Shown here in pieces: positions 19,201-27,454 of a DNA stretch of 64,000 nt (position 1 is its first letter; each line of letters opens with the position of its first letter). The notes beneath the pieces are model-generated. The model did no database searches. It was not told the origin of the DNA and saw only the letters and a list, made by a program, of their open reading frames with translations. The stretch spans positions 186,001 to 250,000 of the forward strand of contig CAYYPE010000002.1 of the NCBI GenBank assembly GCA_964473465.1. The letters run 5' to 3'. This stretch comes from CALHRB01 sp964473465. Lineage in GTDB: Bacteria > Bacteroidota > Ignavibacteria > Kapaibacteriales > UBA2268. The translations under genes and the position numbers were made by a program.

Positions 19201-19890
19201 TATTTAGTTAGAAAGAGTGTTTGGATAGTTGGTGGCGATGGTTGGGCTTATGATATAGGCTATGGTGGCCTTGACCATGTTATAGCTTCAGGCAAAGACG
19301 TAAATCTTTTAGTTCTTGATACTGAAGTTTATTCCAATACCGGTGGCCAATCTTCTAAAGCTACACCCATAGGTGGTGTTGCCAAGTTCGCAGCAGATGG
19401 TAAACCCACATTCAAGAAAGACCTTGGTTTGATGGCTATGGCTTATGGAACCGTTTATGTCGCCTCGGTAGCTTTCGGTGCACGTGACGAACATACATTG
19501 AAAGCATTTCTTGAAGCAGAAGCTTATAACGGACCCTCGATAATATTAGCTTACAGCCATTGTATTGCACACGGAATTAATATGGAACAACCGCTGAAAC
19601 AACATAAACTCGCTGTTGATTCTGGTCAGTGGCTGCTTTACAGATATAATCCTGAATTATTAAAGTTAGGTCAGAATCCGTTAATACTCGATTCCAAAGA
19701 GCCAAAAATACCTGTCTCAGAATATATGAATTCGGAAAATAGATTCAAGATATTAAATAAAACAAATCCAGAAGCCGCAAGACAGTATTACAAACTGGCT
19801 CAGGAAAATGCCCTGCGTAGATTTAAATATTATCAATATCTGGCAGAACGTAAATTTAACGGCTTAACCCCAAGTGAAAATGCTTTATAA
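16300..19890 (+). CDS. nifJ: Pyruvate:ferredoxin (flavodoxin) oxidoreductase
   Basis: This enzyme converts pyruvate and CoA to acetyl-CoA and CO2, reducing ferredoxin, or runs in reverse. The 1196-residue single-chain form has all domains. The pyruvate-binding domain I has YPITPSSNMGEW near 29-40. The gamma domain follows. A two-[4Fe-4S] ferredoxin insert has CIQCGKCAMVCPH near 696 and CTGCGVCVEVCPV near 754. The TPP domain has CAGCGETPY near 828 plus GDGWAYDIGYGGLDH and NTGGQSSKATP. GGAGAG precedes the ATG. The downstream DHOD-like gene is 51 bases away and shares its terminator. It points to anaerobic or fermentative metabolism, or a reductive TCA link. Confidence 0.97.
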   Translation: MTNKKFQTIDGNEAAAYIAYRVNEVIAIYPITPSSNMGEWCDEWAAKGYKNIWGVVPTVIEMQSEGGAAGAVHGSLQAGALTTTFTASQGLLLKIPNMFKIAGELSPTVFNISARSLATHALSIFGDHSDVMPARSTGFAFLASDSVQCVMDFGLIAQASTLESRIPFLHFFDGFRTSHEEMKIEIIPDDIIREMINDELVRKHRERSLSPDHPVLRGSAQNPDVFFQNRETINKFYSACPDIVQNAMDKFAELTGRQYHLFDYYGAPDAERIIVLMASACEPTHETVDYLLKQGEKVGVIKVRLYRPFDVKRFIEAIPATVRKIAVLDRTKEPGAIGEPLYQDCINAIVEGMNNGWGNIKSMPIVVGGRYGLSSKEFTPAMIKGVYDHLLQEKPMNHFTVGINDDVSFTSIPYDPEFSIESDNVIRALFYGLGSDGTVSANKNSIKIIGENTDFYSQGYYVYDSKKAGTVTVSHLRFGPEKIRSTYLITKANFIACHQTVFLEKFDMLKNLANGGTFLVNSPFSKDELWDKLPLTVQKHLIEKKARLFTIDAQKVAESSGMGRRINTVMQVCFFAISGVLPKEKAIEYIKESIKVTYARKGDEIVRMNLQAVDNTLDNLFEVTIPDSISAKYDIKKPVPDNAPKFVKEVVGNIILGQGDSIPVSAFPVDGTFPTGTTRYEKRNIALSIPVWDETICIQCGKCAMVCPHATIRQNVYDPKYLENAPPTFKFTDARDKEYKDLGWKYSLQVAPEDCTGCGVCVEVCPVKNKSNVKLKAINMMPQLPLRETEAANWEFFLSIPPVDRNLIKVGNIRQQQFQLPLFEFSGACAGCGETPYIKLATQLFGDRMLVANATGCSSIYGGNLPTTPYTKNLEGRGPAWSNSLFEDNAEFGLGYRLAIDKQNDIAKSLLIKLAPDIGENLVNEILNADQRTEPGIFEQRERVELLKRKLTDINSKEAKILFSVADYLVRKSVWIVGGDGWAYDIGYGGLDHVIASGKDVNLLVLDTEVYSNTGGQSSKATPIGGVAKFAADGKPTFKKDLGLMAMAYGTVYVASVAFGARDEHTLKAFLEAEAYNGPSIILAYSHCIAHGINMEQPLKQHKLAVDSGQWLLYRYNPELLKLGQNPLILDSKEPKIPVSEYMNSENRFKILNKTNPEAARQYYKLAQENALRRFKYYQYLAERKFNGLTPSENAL

Positions 19891-19941
19891 TTCAAATTGA
19901 AAAAAAATATTAAAAATTCAAACATAAACAGGAGAATTTAA

Positions 19942-20934
19942 ATGGATATAACAACAAAATATATGGGAATGAATCTTCGTTCTCCGATAGTAGTCTCAGC
20001 TTCTCCACTTTCCGAAGATGTTGCAAATATAAAAAAGATGGAAGATGCCGGTGCCGGAGCTGTTGTTCTTTATTCGCTTTTCGAAGAGCAAATATTACTT
20101 GAGCAAAAGGAAGTTTTCTATCACACAACGGCTGGAACTTACAGTTTTGCAGAAGCATTAACCTATTTCCCGGAAGCAGATGAATACAGAGTCGGTCCCG
20201 ATGGTTATCTCGACTTAATAAGAAAAGCCAAAGAAGCAGTAAACATTCCTATTATTGCCAGTTTGAACGGTTCAACTAATGGTGGTTGGATTGATTATGC
20301 AAAAAAAATGCAGGAAGCTGGTGCTGATGCCATTGAGCTAAATATTTACTATATTCCTACTGATATGAATTTAAGTTCTTTGGATATCGAAAATAATTAT
20401 ATCGAAATAGTCAAGCATGTTAAATCAGCCGTCAGCATACCCGTTGCCGTGAAATTGAGCCCATTTTTCACAAATATGGCTAATTTAGCTAAAAGGATTG
20501 ATGAAGTCGGTGCTGATGCACTGGTTTTGTTCAATAGATTTTACCAGCCGGATATTGACCTTGACAATCTTGAAGTCAGACCACAAATTCAGCTAAGCCA
20601 TTCTTCAGCTGCAAGGCTTCCTATGAGGTGGATTGCTATATTAAAAGGCAGAATTAAAGCCGACCTTGCTGCTACAAGCGGTATTCAATCCTCTGATGAT
20701 GTTATTAAGATGCTCTTATCTGGAGCAAATGTAACAATGATGTGCTCTGCGCTATTAAAAAACGGTATTTATCATATTTCTCAGGTTGAAAAAGAAATAA
20801 TCGAATGGATGACTGAAAAAGAATATGAATCTGTTCAACAAATGCAGGGAAGCATGTCGCAGCAAAATGTTGCAGACCCCTCAGCCTTCGAAAGAGCTCA
20901 ATATATGAAAGCATTAACTAATTACAGATTTTAA
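19942..20934 (+). CDS. Dihydroorotate dehydrogenase-like flavoprotein
   Basis: The 330-residue TIM-barrel protein resembles class I dihydroorotate dehydrogenases but belongs to the DHOD-like group commonly found beside pyruvate:ferredoxin oxidoreductase genes. Visible segments are SPIVVSASPLSEDV (about 15-28), IIASLNGSTNGGWIDYAKKM (about 109-128), IELNIYYIPTD, VAVKLSPFF and the phosphate-loop part TSGIQSSDDV (about 247). GGAG stands ahead of the ATG. The pairing with nifJ suggests a redox role with ferredoxin rather than pyrimidine synthesis. That is inference; I cannot tell the substrate. Confidence 0.82.
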   Translation: MDITTKYMGMNLRSPIVVSASPLSEDVANIKKMEDAGAGAVVLYSLFEEQILLEQKEVFYHTTAGTYSFAEALTYFPEADEYRVGPDGYLDLIRKAKEAVNIPIIASLNGSTNGGWIDYAKKMQEAGADAIELNIYYIPTDMNLSSLDIENNYIEIVKHVKSAVSIPVAVKLSPFFTNMANLAKRIDEVGADALVLFNRFYQPDIDLDNLEVRPQIQLSHSSAARLPMRWIAILKGRIKADLAATSGIQSSDDVIKMLLSGANVTMMCSALLKNGIYHISQVEKEIIEWMTEKEYESVQQMQGSMSQQNVADPSAFERAQYMKALTNYRF

Positions 20935-20947
20935 GATTAAATATAGC

Positions 20948-20990
20948 AAGCTTCACCCGGGGAAATCATCTTGGGTGAAGCTTTTTATTT
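20948..20990 (+). terminator. Rho-independent terminator after nifJ and the DHOD-like gene
   Basis: A perfect 11-bp stem (AAGCTTCACCC / GGGTGAAGCTT) with a 14-nt loop is followed by TTTATTTTA. It begins 13 bases after the stop codon. Confidence 0.92.
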
Positions 20991-21128
20991 TATGGACAGA
21001 CTCATACTAACTGAATATTGTAGTATAAAATACGACATAAAATTCAATAATACCACCACACAATAATAGTAAAAATAATTATATATTAAGTTGTTATTTT
21101 TTTTTGTAATTATAATTGGGATGTTTTT

Positions 21129-21236
21129 ATGAATAAATTGAAATTAGTTCTTTTTTGACTATTCTTGTTAAGTCGTAATTTAACATTAACCGTTTTTGCA
21201 ATTTCTTTCTCAAACACAACTGATTTAGCTCATTAA
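21129..21236 (+). pseudogene. Possible remnant of a secreted-protein gene (1)
   Basis: From ATG 21129 the frame reads MNKLKLVLF, an in-frame TGA, then LFLLSRNLTLTVFAISFSNT and a stop at 21234. With the TGA ignored this is a signal peptide with an FA-type cleavage region. No homologue is recognised; chance is possible in AT-rich DNA. Confidence 0.3.
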
Positions 21237-21554
21237 ATACTATAATTCTCTTCATTATTCAAATCAACAAAGCAATTAAATCAATTAAATTCCTGTGATT
21301 TTTTTATTTCTAATTTCTGAGGAATAAATAATAATAAATTACTATAATCTAGTTTTTAAAAGCGTCAGTCTCAAGAAGTTCATCCTTCATCAAAATTTTA
21401 TTATTATGATTTATTGTAAATTTTTAAAAATATTTGTTATTCTAATAAAAATACTTTATAGTAAGTTTTATTTTAGTTTAATCAAAATTTTATACCTTAT
21501 CTTTGATTTGATGTAAGCTAAACATATTAATAACGTCATTCAATAGGAGTATAA

Positions 21555-21711
21555 ATGACATACCTGAAATCAAAAAGTATTATATTTCTTTATTCTTGCT
21601 TCTCTTGCATTTAACCTTATAACGTTAAAATCTTTAGGGTAGAATTTTCAACCTGCCGGTGTCAGTCAATTATCCTTTATTGAGCCCCGACAACAGCAAT
21701 ATTCAACATAA
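21555..21711 (+). pseudogene. Possible remnant of a secreted-protein gene (2)
   Basis: AGGAG five bases before ATG 21555 opens MTYLKSKSIIFLYS, which stops soon after. A one-base frame change near 21588 instead gives FILASLAFNLITLKSLG, then TAG at 21640, then NFQPAGVSQLSFIEPRQQQY to a stop at 21709. That would be a signal peptide and start of a mature chain, broken by one frameshift and one nonsense codon. The family cannot be named. Confidence 0.4.
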
Positions 21712-21849
21712 TTCATCCTGAATGATCATTTTATGCTATATTTTAAAGAGTTAATGCAAATGTAAATAGCCGCTTTCTTATTGATTTTCTCAAAAATAAC
21801 TTCTAAGAAATTTTGTTTATACTTATTTCTTTATCAAATTAGTCAAATT

Positions 21850-22446
21850 ATGATAATTAATAACGTTACTGTATTCTGTGCCTCGAGCAACAGATGTGAT
21901 AAATTCTATCTTGAAGAAGCTGAAAAACTTGGGGAATTACTCGCTAAAAGCGGTAGGACGATACTATACGGAGGTGGCAAAGTTGGACTGATGGGAAGAC
22001 TTGCGGAAGGCTCTCTCAGGTATCAAGGAAAAATAATTGGGATAATCACCAAACAGCTCAAAAATCTTGAACTCGGCAATGATGAAATTACTGAATTGAG
22101 AGTAGTTCCCTCAATGCACGAAAGAGAAGCAGGCTTGATTATGAATGCTGATTGCATAATCGCTTTGCCCGGAGGTTGCGGAACAATCGAGGAGTTAATG
22201 CAGGCAATAACATGGAAACGGCTTGGAATTATCAATACTCCTGTGGTTATTGTCAATCTTCGAAATTTTTATGATCACCTTATTAAAATGCTGGAATTGA
22301 CTGTAAAGGAAAGGTTTATGAAGGAAGAATACCTTGAACACTGGGCGGTCGTTAACTCAATTGAAGAGTGTATGGAGTTGATTGATAATTTAAGAACTAC
22401 CAATCAAAATACAATTGATTTGAGCAACCCACCTTTTTTAGCTTGA
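21850..22446 (+). CDS. LOG-family protein (TIGR00730), lysine-decarboxylase-like fold
   Basis: The LOG family hydrolyses cytokinin riboside 5'-monophosphates or related nucleotides to release the base. The 198-residue product, taken from ATG 21850, reads IINNVTVFCASSNRC at its start, as do family members. It contains LYGGGKVGLMGRLAEGSL (about 41-58) and the signature PGGCGTIEELMQAITWKRLG (about 112-131). A longer reading from TTG 21781 adds only a nonconserved hydrophobic stretch, so I reject it. No ribosome binding site is visible. Family assignment is firm; the cellular substrate in this bacterium is unknown. Confidence 0.88.
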   Translation: MIINNVTVFCASSNRCDKFYLEEAEKLGELLAKSGRTILYGGGKVGLMGRLAEGSLRYQGKIIGIITKQLKNLELGNDEITELRVVPSMHEREAGLIMNADCIIALPGGCGTIEELMQAITWKRLGIINTPVVIVNLRNFYDHLIKMLELTVKERFMKEEYLEHWAVVNSIEECMELIDNLRTTNQNTIDLSNPPFLA

Positions 22447-22542
22447 AAGAAAACTGAATTGTTTTTTAATTCGCTGACAGCGTGTATAAATGTTCAGAGA
22501 GATAGATAGGTTCTAAGATTTGATGGTTTTTTATAATTGACA

Positions 22543-22965
22543 CTATTTAAACAATTCTTTAATCATTCCCCAAGTTCTTCGAATTGAACTGACATTATGA
22601 AGAACGTTTACTGTATTGCTGTATGTAAAAGAATTATCCTTATGAATAACTTTTATTCGATAAATGAAATTGTTGTTTTTCATTATTTTTTCGTAATCAT
22701 CGCCTCGAAGAAATGCCTCCTCGTCAGTATATTTATAATTACTCGGATAGCCCTTTGCTTCAATTGTAGTAATTCTTGAAAATGGTTGTTTGGAAGATGA
22801 ACGCTCTATTTCATATTGACTGATGTTTGTTTCGTTTGTTGATTTCCACTCAATTGTAATTACTTTTCCGTTCGATGTGGCTCTTAAATACTCAAAAATA
22901 TCGGCTGCAAATAAGTAGCCGACAGAGATTATTAACAATATCAAAATTATCTTTATTTTCATCAT
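22543..22965 (-). CDS. Small secreted protein with fibronectin III-like fold
   Basis: The 140-residue product starts with a signal peptide (IKIILILLIISVGYLFA, about 3-19) and is then about 120 residues long. The mature part has the strand pattern of a fibronectin type III domain: GKVITIEWKSTNETNISQYE, IERSSSKQPFSRI, YKYTDEEAF, and FIYRIKVIHKDNSFTYSNTV. This pattern is common in exported proteins of the Bacteroidota side of bacteria. No sorting tail typical of type IX cargo is seen. Two adjacent ATGs at 22965 and 22962 are equally possible starts. Function unknown. Confidence 0.6.
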   Translation of the reverse strand: MMKIKIILILLIISVGYLFAADIFEYLRATSNGKVITIEWKSTNETNISQYEIERSSSKQPFSRITTIEAKGYPSNYKYTDEEAFLRGDDYEKIMKNNNFIYRIKVIHKDNSFTYSNTVNVLHNVSSIRRTWGMIKELFK

Positions 22966-23004
22966 CCAAAAATAATTATAATTTCAATAAAATACAAGTT
23001 TATA

Positions 23005-24285
23005 TTAAGTATTTATTGTAGTTGATTGTTTTTTTTCTCCAACTCTTTTGACAACAACCAGAGTTCTGTCGTCAGAATATTCAGAATTAGTTGTAAACTT
23101 AGTAACTTCTTCGAGAATATAATATGCTATTTCTTTTGAACTTTTTTTATGATATTTTTTTATCAACTGCTTTAGTCTTTCAACGCCGAACAGCTCTCTT
23201 TTAGCATTTAAAGCTTCTGTAATACCATCTGTATAAAGCACTAAAACATCACCAACCTGCATTGTTTTGTTTTCAACGCTGAATTTCTGTTCCTGCATAA
23301 TTCCAAGCAGACCACCCGTTGGCTCAAGAAGAGTAAATTCATCGGTATTTGGTCTGTAATGAATAGGTTCACTATGCCCTGCATTGCAATATAGCACAAG
23401 CCGGTTCCTTGATAATGTTAATTCACAATAAAAAAGCGTTACGAATCTTTCGTATGGAAAAGCATTATAAACCAAAGTGTTTAACCTTGAAATAAGCTCT
23501 GACATACGTGGTGCAAACCCCATCCCCATTTTTATAGCTCCGGAAACAAAGAGAGCCTGAATAGCTGCGGGTAAGCCCTTGCTTGCAGCATCGCTAATAA
23601 TAATAGATAATTTTTCTTCTTCTTTTTCTGTGCTTTCAATAAAGTCGAAATAATCTCCGCCGACTTCGCTATCGGGGATACAAACACCAAAAATATCAAA
23701 ATCATGAAATTTATAGTGATGATCAGGCAGTAAATTTCTCTGTATTTCGGAAGCTGTAACAATGTCCTTCCTGATTTTTTCGCTCTCAATCAGGGAGCTA
23801 AGATTCCGTAAAGCTGCAGATGTAACGCTACTGATTATATTAAGTTCATCAAAAAATGATTGTTTTATTTCTGAAGCATTAAAAGCAAGAACCCAATTAT
23901 AGAATTTTCCGGCAGGGGTTTTCCTAATCTGGCCTAACCCTGTCATTGAATAAAGTTGAATACCTTTTTCCTGAAGTAAAGTATCTGTCTCCTTTTTTAG
24001 AACCACTCTTTTCTTGATTAATTCTGACAAAGCGGGTTGATCAGCAATTAAAATTGTATATTCATCTGGGATTTTTTCAACATTCCCGTATTGAAATTTC
24101 AGTGTATAGCTTTTGTTGTCAGGGTTGAGTTCCCAGATCCTTCCTCCGTTTATTTCAAAATCCTTGGTATCTACTAATTCCTTCACAAGAGAAATTAGTA
24201 ATTCAAGCTCAGTTTTAAAATTGCCTGAAACAATTTTTTCGACTAACTTGAAGTTCTGTCTTTGTTGAATATAATTTGAATACAC
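23005..24285 (-). CDS. SpoIIE-type PP2C phosphatase with a GAF-like N-terminal domain
   Basis: The 426-residue protein has a probable GAF-like sensory region (about 20-165), a linker helix (about 165-190) ending in IQRNLLP, and a PPM/SpoIIE phosphatase domain (about 190-415). Metal ligands are in place: EVGGDYFDF (207-215), DAASKGLPAA (232-241; the usual motif is DVSGKG), NAGHSEP, GGLLGI and YTDGITEA. Such proteins act as RsbU-like switches on anti-sigma antagonist proteins. The start is GTG 24285 with AAAGG upstream. No anti-anti-sigma gene is adjacent; the nearest regulatory genes are the ECF pair just upstream. The spacer before it holds three palindromes. Confidence 0.88.
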   Translation of the reverse strand: MYSNYIQQRQNFKLVEKIVSGNFKTELELLISLVKELVDTKDFEINGGRIWELNPDNKSYTLKFQYGNVEKIPDEYTILIADQPALSELIKKRVVLKKETDTLLQEKGIQLYSMTGLGQIRKTPAGKFYNWVLAFNASEIKQSFFDELNIISSVTSAALRNLSSLIESEKIRKDIVTASEIQRNLLPDHHYKFHDFDIFGVCIPDSEVGGDYFDFIESTEKEEEKLSIIISDAASKGLPAAIQALFVSGAIKMGMGFAPRMSELISRLNTLVYNAFPYERFVTLFYCELTLSRNRLVLYCNAGHSEPIHYRPNTDEFTLLEPTGGLLGIMQEQKFSVENKTMQVGDVLVLYTDGITEALNAKRELFGVERLKQLIKKYHKKSSKEIAYYILEEVTKFTTNSEYSDDRTLVVVKRVGEKKQSTTINT

Positions 24286-24432
24286 TTTTCAACCTTTTAT
24301 GGTTAAATCTTATAAATATTTTATAGAAGGGTTTGAAGGCTATATATTTTTATTTTTATAAATTTTAACAGATTATTCTTTTTTATATCCATTAATTTAT
24401 ATGTTGCAATAAAATAAATTAGAATTGATAAT

Positions 24433-24550
24433 AATCACGTAGTGATTGTATATTGTTTTATAAGTTGTTTGTTAATAGATTATATAATCACTACATGATA
24501 AATATGGAAAAGCTGATTGTCTGTTACCATTATTAAATCACTAAGTAATT
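24433..24550. repeat. Three spaced imperfect palindromes, candidate operator
   Basis: The 15-base pattern AATCAC-N3-GTGATT occurs at 24433-24447 (perfect), 24486-24500 (AATCAC-TAC-ATGATA) and 24536-24550 (AATCAC-TAA-GTAATT). Centres are 53 and 50 bases apart, close to five helical turns. The array lies upstream of the phosphatase gene and downstream of the anti-sigma gene. The spacing and symmetry suggest a cooperative repressor or activator site. That role is inference. Confidence 0.45.
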
Positions 24551-24612
24551 TATAAAAAATTTTACAAAAGTTTAATAAGTAAATTTCAAATCTGATAAAT
24601 AGAAGAATTTTT

Positions 24613-25533
24613 TTACCTGAGATTTTTCTCGTAGATATCCTGCCAGTATTTTAATTTTTTTGAATTATTGCTTTGAAGAATCTGGATACACTTATCGAAG
24701 TAATCCTTTGCAAAAGCTCTATTTCCATCAGATAATTCAATTAAAGCCAGCTCTCCATAGCATTCAGCAAGTAGCTCGGAGTATTTCAGTTTCTCGAAAA
24801 TTGTTGTTGCCTGAATCAGATATGTTCTTGCCTCTTCGATCTTACCGGAAGTTTTACAAAATATTTGTCCCAGTCTCTTTTTTGTAATTGCAGTGTTAAA
24901 CAAATCTTGATTTTTTTCGAATGTTTCTAGGTCTGATTTCAATTTTTCAACAAGCTGTTGATTTGTCAAAATGTTTTTCTCCTTTATCGAAAGAGCTATT
25001 TCATTCTTTTCAGAGCTTGCAATTAGGGGTTCATAGCTTCTTTTTTCTATGATTTTTTTATCTTTTTTGCTTACTATCTCATTTGTTTTATTGACTAAAT
25101 CATTAACGACAGTATTTTCTAACTGAGGTGTATTTAAATCTTTGGAAATTAGTGGCTTATAAGAAATCTGATTGTTAAATTTTGTTTCATTAGTATAAAA
25201 ATAAGATACAAGAGAACCAATAAAAAACAAGCAAATAAGAGAAATAATAAAAGCGTAATCGTGAACGAGTTCTTTCCAGTTCAAAGATAGATATTTTGTT
25301 ATTGGTTGATTTTTTATATTGTCAATCAAATCTGCTTTGAAGCTACCTAAGAAAGCGATATCCGAATCTCTGAGTGTCATTCTGGATTCGTTCAAATTAT
25401 TTTCAATTTCAATCAAACCCGTTAATTCGCTTTTTAATTGTGGATCGGAATTCAGTAATTCAGAAAACTTTTGTTTTTCTGAATCAGATAATTCATTATC
25501 TAAATACTTCATAAAAAATTCTTCTTTTTTCAT
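24613..25533 (-). CDS. Membrane anti-sigma factor with TPR-like tail
   Basis: The 306-residue protein begins with a helical segment FFMKYLDNELSDSEKQKFSEL like anti-sigma N-domains that hold ECF sigma factors, but without the zinc ligands. One membrane helix follows (about 91-112, YAFIISLICLFFIGSLVSYF). The outer part carries a probable TPR pair (about 225-300, KIEEARTYLIQATTIFEKL and AKDYFDKCIQILQ). Its ATG overlaps the sigma TGA by four bases (ATGA), which indicates translational coupling. Family is inferred from context plus layout; the sensed signal is unknown. Confidence 0.75.
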   Translation of the reverse strand: MKKEEFFMKYLDNELSDSEKQKFSELLNSDPQLKSELTGLIEIENNLNESRMTLRDSDIAFLGSFKADLIDNIKNQPITKYLSLNWKELVHDYAFIISLICLFFIGSLVSYFYTNETKFNNQISYKPLISKDLNTPQLENTVVNDLVNKTNEIVSKKDKKIIEKRSYEPLIASSEKNEIALSIKEKNILTNQQLVEKLKSDLETFEKNQDLFNTAITKKRLGQIFCKTSGKIEEARTYLIQATTIFEKLKYSELLAECYGELALIELSDGNRAFAKDYFDKCIQILQSNNSKKLKYWQDIYEKNLR

Positions 25534-26081
25534 ACCAAAGACTCCTTTAAAGGCATCAAAGCCTTCATTAAGATTTTTTTTGCTCTAAAAATTTTTATTT
25601 TTACCTGTGCCATAGACCAATCCTTAATCTCCGCAATTTCCTTATAGGAAAAATCATCATAATACCTCATTTTAATCAGCTCTTTATAATCTTCAGGTAA
25701 ATCTTCAATTTGTTTTCTAACATATTCCGACAACAAAAAATCATTCTTCTCTGTGCTGTAACTTATCAAGGTATTATCTTTTATTTCCTCATAGTGAAAC
25801 TTATTTCTTTTTTCCAAAAGGCAGTAGTTCCTTGTTATAATCATCAGCCATGCTATGAAGCTCCCGCCTTTGAATGTATCCTTTTTGTCAACCACACTTG
25901 TAAACACTTTCTGAAAAACATCTTTTGCACGTTCCCTGTCGTTGAAAGTTCTCAAGCAATAAGCAAAGACTTTCTTGCTGTATTTCTCATACAAAGCTGT
26001 AAAAGCATCAATGTCTTTCTTGCTTTTGAACCTCTCAAACAATTCTTCATCATCTAATAATTCCAATTTTTTACCTTCCAT
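25530..26081 (-). CDS. ECF-type RNA polymerase sigma factor
   Basis: The 183-residue protein has the two sigma-70 parts. Region 2 is DAFTALYEKYSKKVFAYCLR (about 20-40) and the AKDVFQKVFTSVVDKK / FIAWLMIITRNYCL helix. Region 4 is LPEDYKELIKMRYYDDFSYK (about 120-140) plus AEIKDWSMAQVKIKIFRAKK, the -35 recognition helix. Both are complete, with the usual short linker between. The downstream gene is its probable anti-sigma factor, sharing four bases. ECF sigma factors typically control an envelope stress response; the target genes are not known here. Confidence 0.93.
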   Translation of the reverse strand: MEGKKLELLDDEELFERFKSKKDIDAFTALYEKYSKKVFAYCLRTFNDRERAKDVFQKVFTSVVDKKDTFKGGSFIAWLMIITRNYCLLEKRNKFHYEEIKDNTLISYSTEKNDFLLSEYVRKQIEDLPEDYKELIKMRYYDDFSYKEIAEIKDWSMAQVKIKIFRAKKILMKALMPLKESLV

Positions 26082-26194
26082 AACATAAGAAATACATTCA
26101 AGAAAATATTGTTACAAAAAAAAACTTATGAATAAGTGATTACTATTAACGTCTTATAGTTTTTTTAAATTTAAGAATTCTTAATGGTTATTAT

Positions 26195-27454
26195 ATGCTT
26201 GATTTAAAGTTTATTCGGGAAAACAAAGAGCTTGTCAGACAAAACATTATCAATAAAAATGAAAATTCTTCCATTGATAATATTATTAGTCTTGATGAAA
26301 GAAGAAGAGCTATTATTCAGCAAGTGGAACAACTCAAAAACCAGAGGAATGTTGTAACTCAGGAAATTTCGAGATTGAAAAAGGAAAAGCTTGATGCCGA
26401 AGAAAAAATTGCTGCTATGAAGGAAGTTTCTGATATTATTAAATCACTCGATGACGAATTGAAGGATATTCAGGATAAGTTAGAATCAGAATTATTAAAA
26501 ATCCCCAATATGCTCGATAGATCGGTTCCGATAGGTAAATCTACCGAAGAAAATATTGTTGTTCGCTCATGGGGTGTCCCTTCCGAAAAGCAGACAAAAA
26601 ATCATCTGGAAATATCTAAGTCCCTTGGTATTCTCGATTTTGAAAGAGCTACAAAAGTTACAGGTTCTGGATTTGCCTATTATATCGGAAAAGGAGCTGC
26701 TCTGGAAAGAGCTTTGATAAATTTTATGCTTGATTATCATATTATTAACCATAATTATACTGAATTGATTCCTCCTCTGGTGGTCAATCCTGAATCAATG
26801 AAAGGTACTGGACAGATTCCAAAATTAGCTGAGGATATGTATTTCATAGAAAAAGATAATCTTTATTTAATTCCTACTGCTGAAGTTCCAATAACTAATT
26901 ATTATGCTGGTGAAGTTCTAAAAGGAGATGAATTAACTAAAAAGTTTGTAGGTTACACCCCATGTTTTAGAAGGGAAGCTGGTAGTTATGGCAAGGAAAC
27001 AAGAGGATTTCTTCGTGTTCATCAATTCAATAAAGTTGAATTAGTGAAATTTTCTAAACCAGAAGATTCTTTTGATGAATTGGAAAAACTTGTTGTAGAT
27101 GTAGAAAAAATCTTACAGATTCTTGAAATTCCATATAGGGTAGTTCTCTTATGCTCAGGAGATACGAGCTTTTCAAGTGCCAAGACTTATGATTTGGAAG
27201 TCTGGTCTCCAGGTGAGCAAAAGTGGCTCGAAGCTTCGAGTTGCTCTAATTTTGTGGATTTTCAGGCAAGAAGAGCTAATATAAGATTCAAAAGAACTCC
27301 AAATGATAAACCAGAATTTCTTCATACTCTTAACGGAAGCGGTCTTGCTACTTCAAGATTAATTGTTTCTATCATTGAACACTATTTTAATGGTGAGAAT
27401 CAAATACGGGTTCCTGAAGCACTGAAAAGCTACTGCAAATTTGATTATATTTAG
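26195..27454 (+). CDS. serS: Seryl-tRNA synthetase
   Basis: SerRS charges tRNA-Ser with serine. The 419-residue protein has the N-terminal long antiparallel coiled coil (about 30-105) that clamps the tRNA. The class II core includes IPTAEVPITNYYAGEV, motif 2 CFRREAGSYGKETRGFLRVH and the HQFNKVELVKF segment. Motif 3 is LNGSGLATSRLIVSIIEHYF near the end. Length is standard. It is divergent from the sigma factor gene with a 113-base spacer. No T-box leader is visible. Confidence 0.97.
   Translation: MLDLKFIRENKELVRQNIINKNENSSIDNIISLDERRRAIIQQVEQLKNQRNVVTQEISRLKKEKLDAEEKIAAMKEVSDIIKSLDDELKDIQDKLESELLKIPNMLDRSVPIGKSTEENIVVRSWGVPSEKQTKNHLEISKSLGILDFERATKVTGSGFAYYIGKGAALERALINFMLDYHIINHNYTELIPPLVVNPESMKGTGQIPKLAEDMYFIEKDNLYLIPTAEVPITNYYAGEVLKGDELTKKFVGYTPCFRREAGSYGKETRGFLRVHQFNKVELVKFSKPEDSFDELEKLVVDVEKILQILEIPYRVVLLCSGDTSFSSAKTYDLEVWSPGEQKWLEASSCSNFVDFQARRANIRFKRTPNDKPEFLHTLNGSGLATSRLIVSIIEHYFNGENQIRVPEALKSYCKFDYI

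Larger units (their letters stand above)
20991..21849. other. Long AT-rich gap with gene remnants
   Basis: This 859-base stretch has no intact gene. It contains two short frames that begin like signal peptides and are broken by stops or a frameshift (21129-21236 and 21555-21711, listed separately). The second has a good ribosome binding site. The rest is A/T runs with no strong hairpin. It looks like a decayed locus. The promoter of the LOG gene presumably lies near its right end. Confidence 0.5.
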
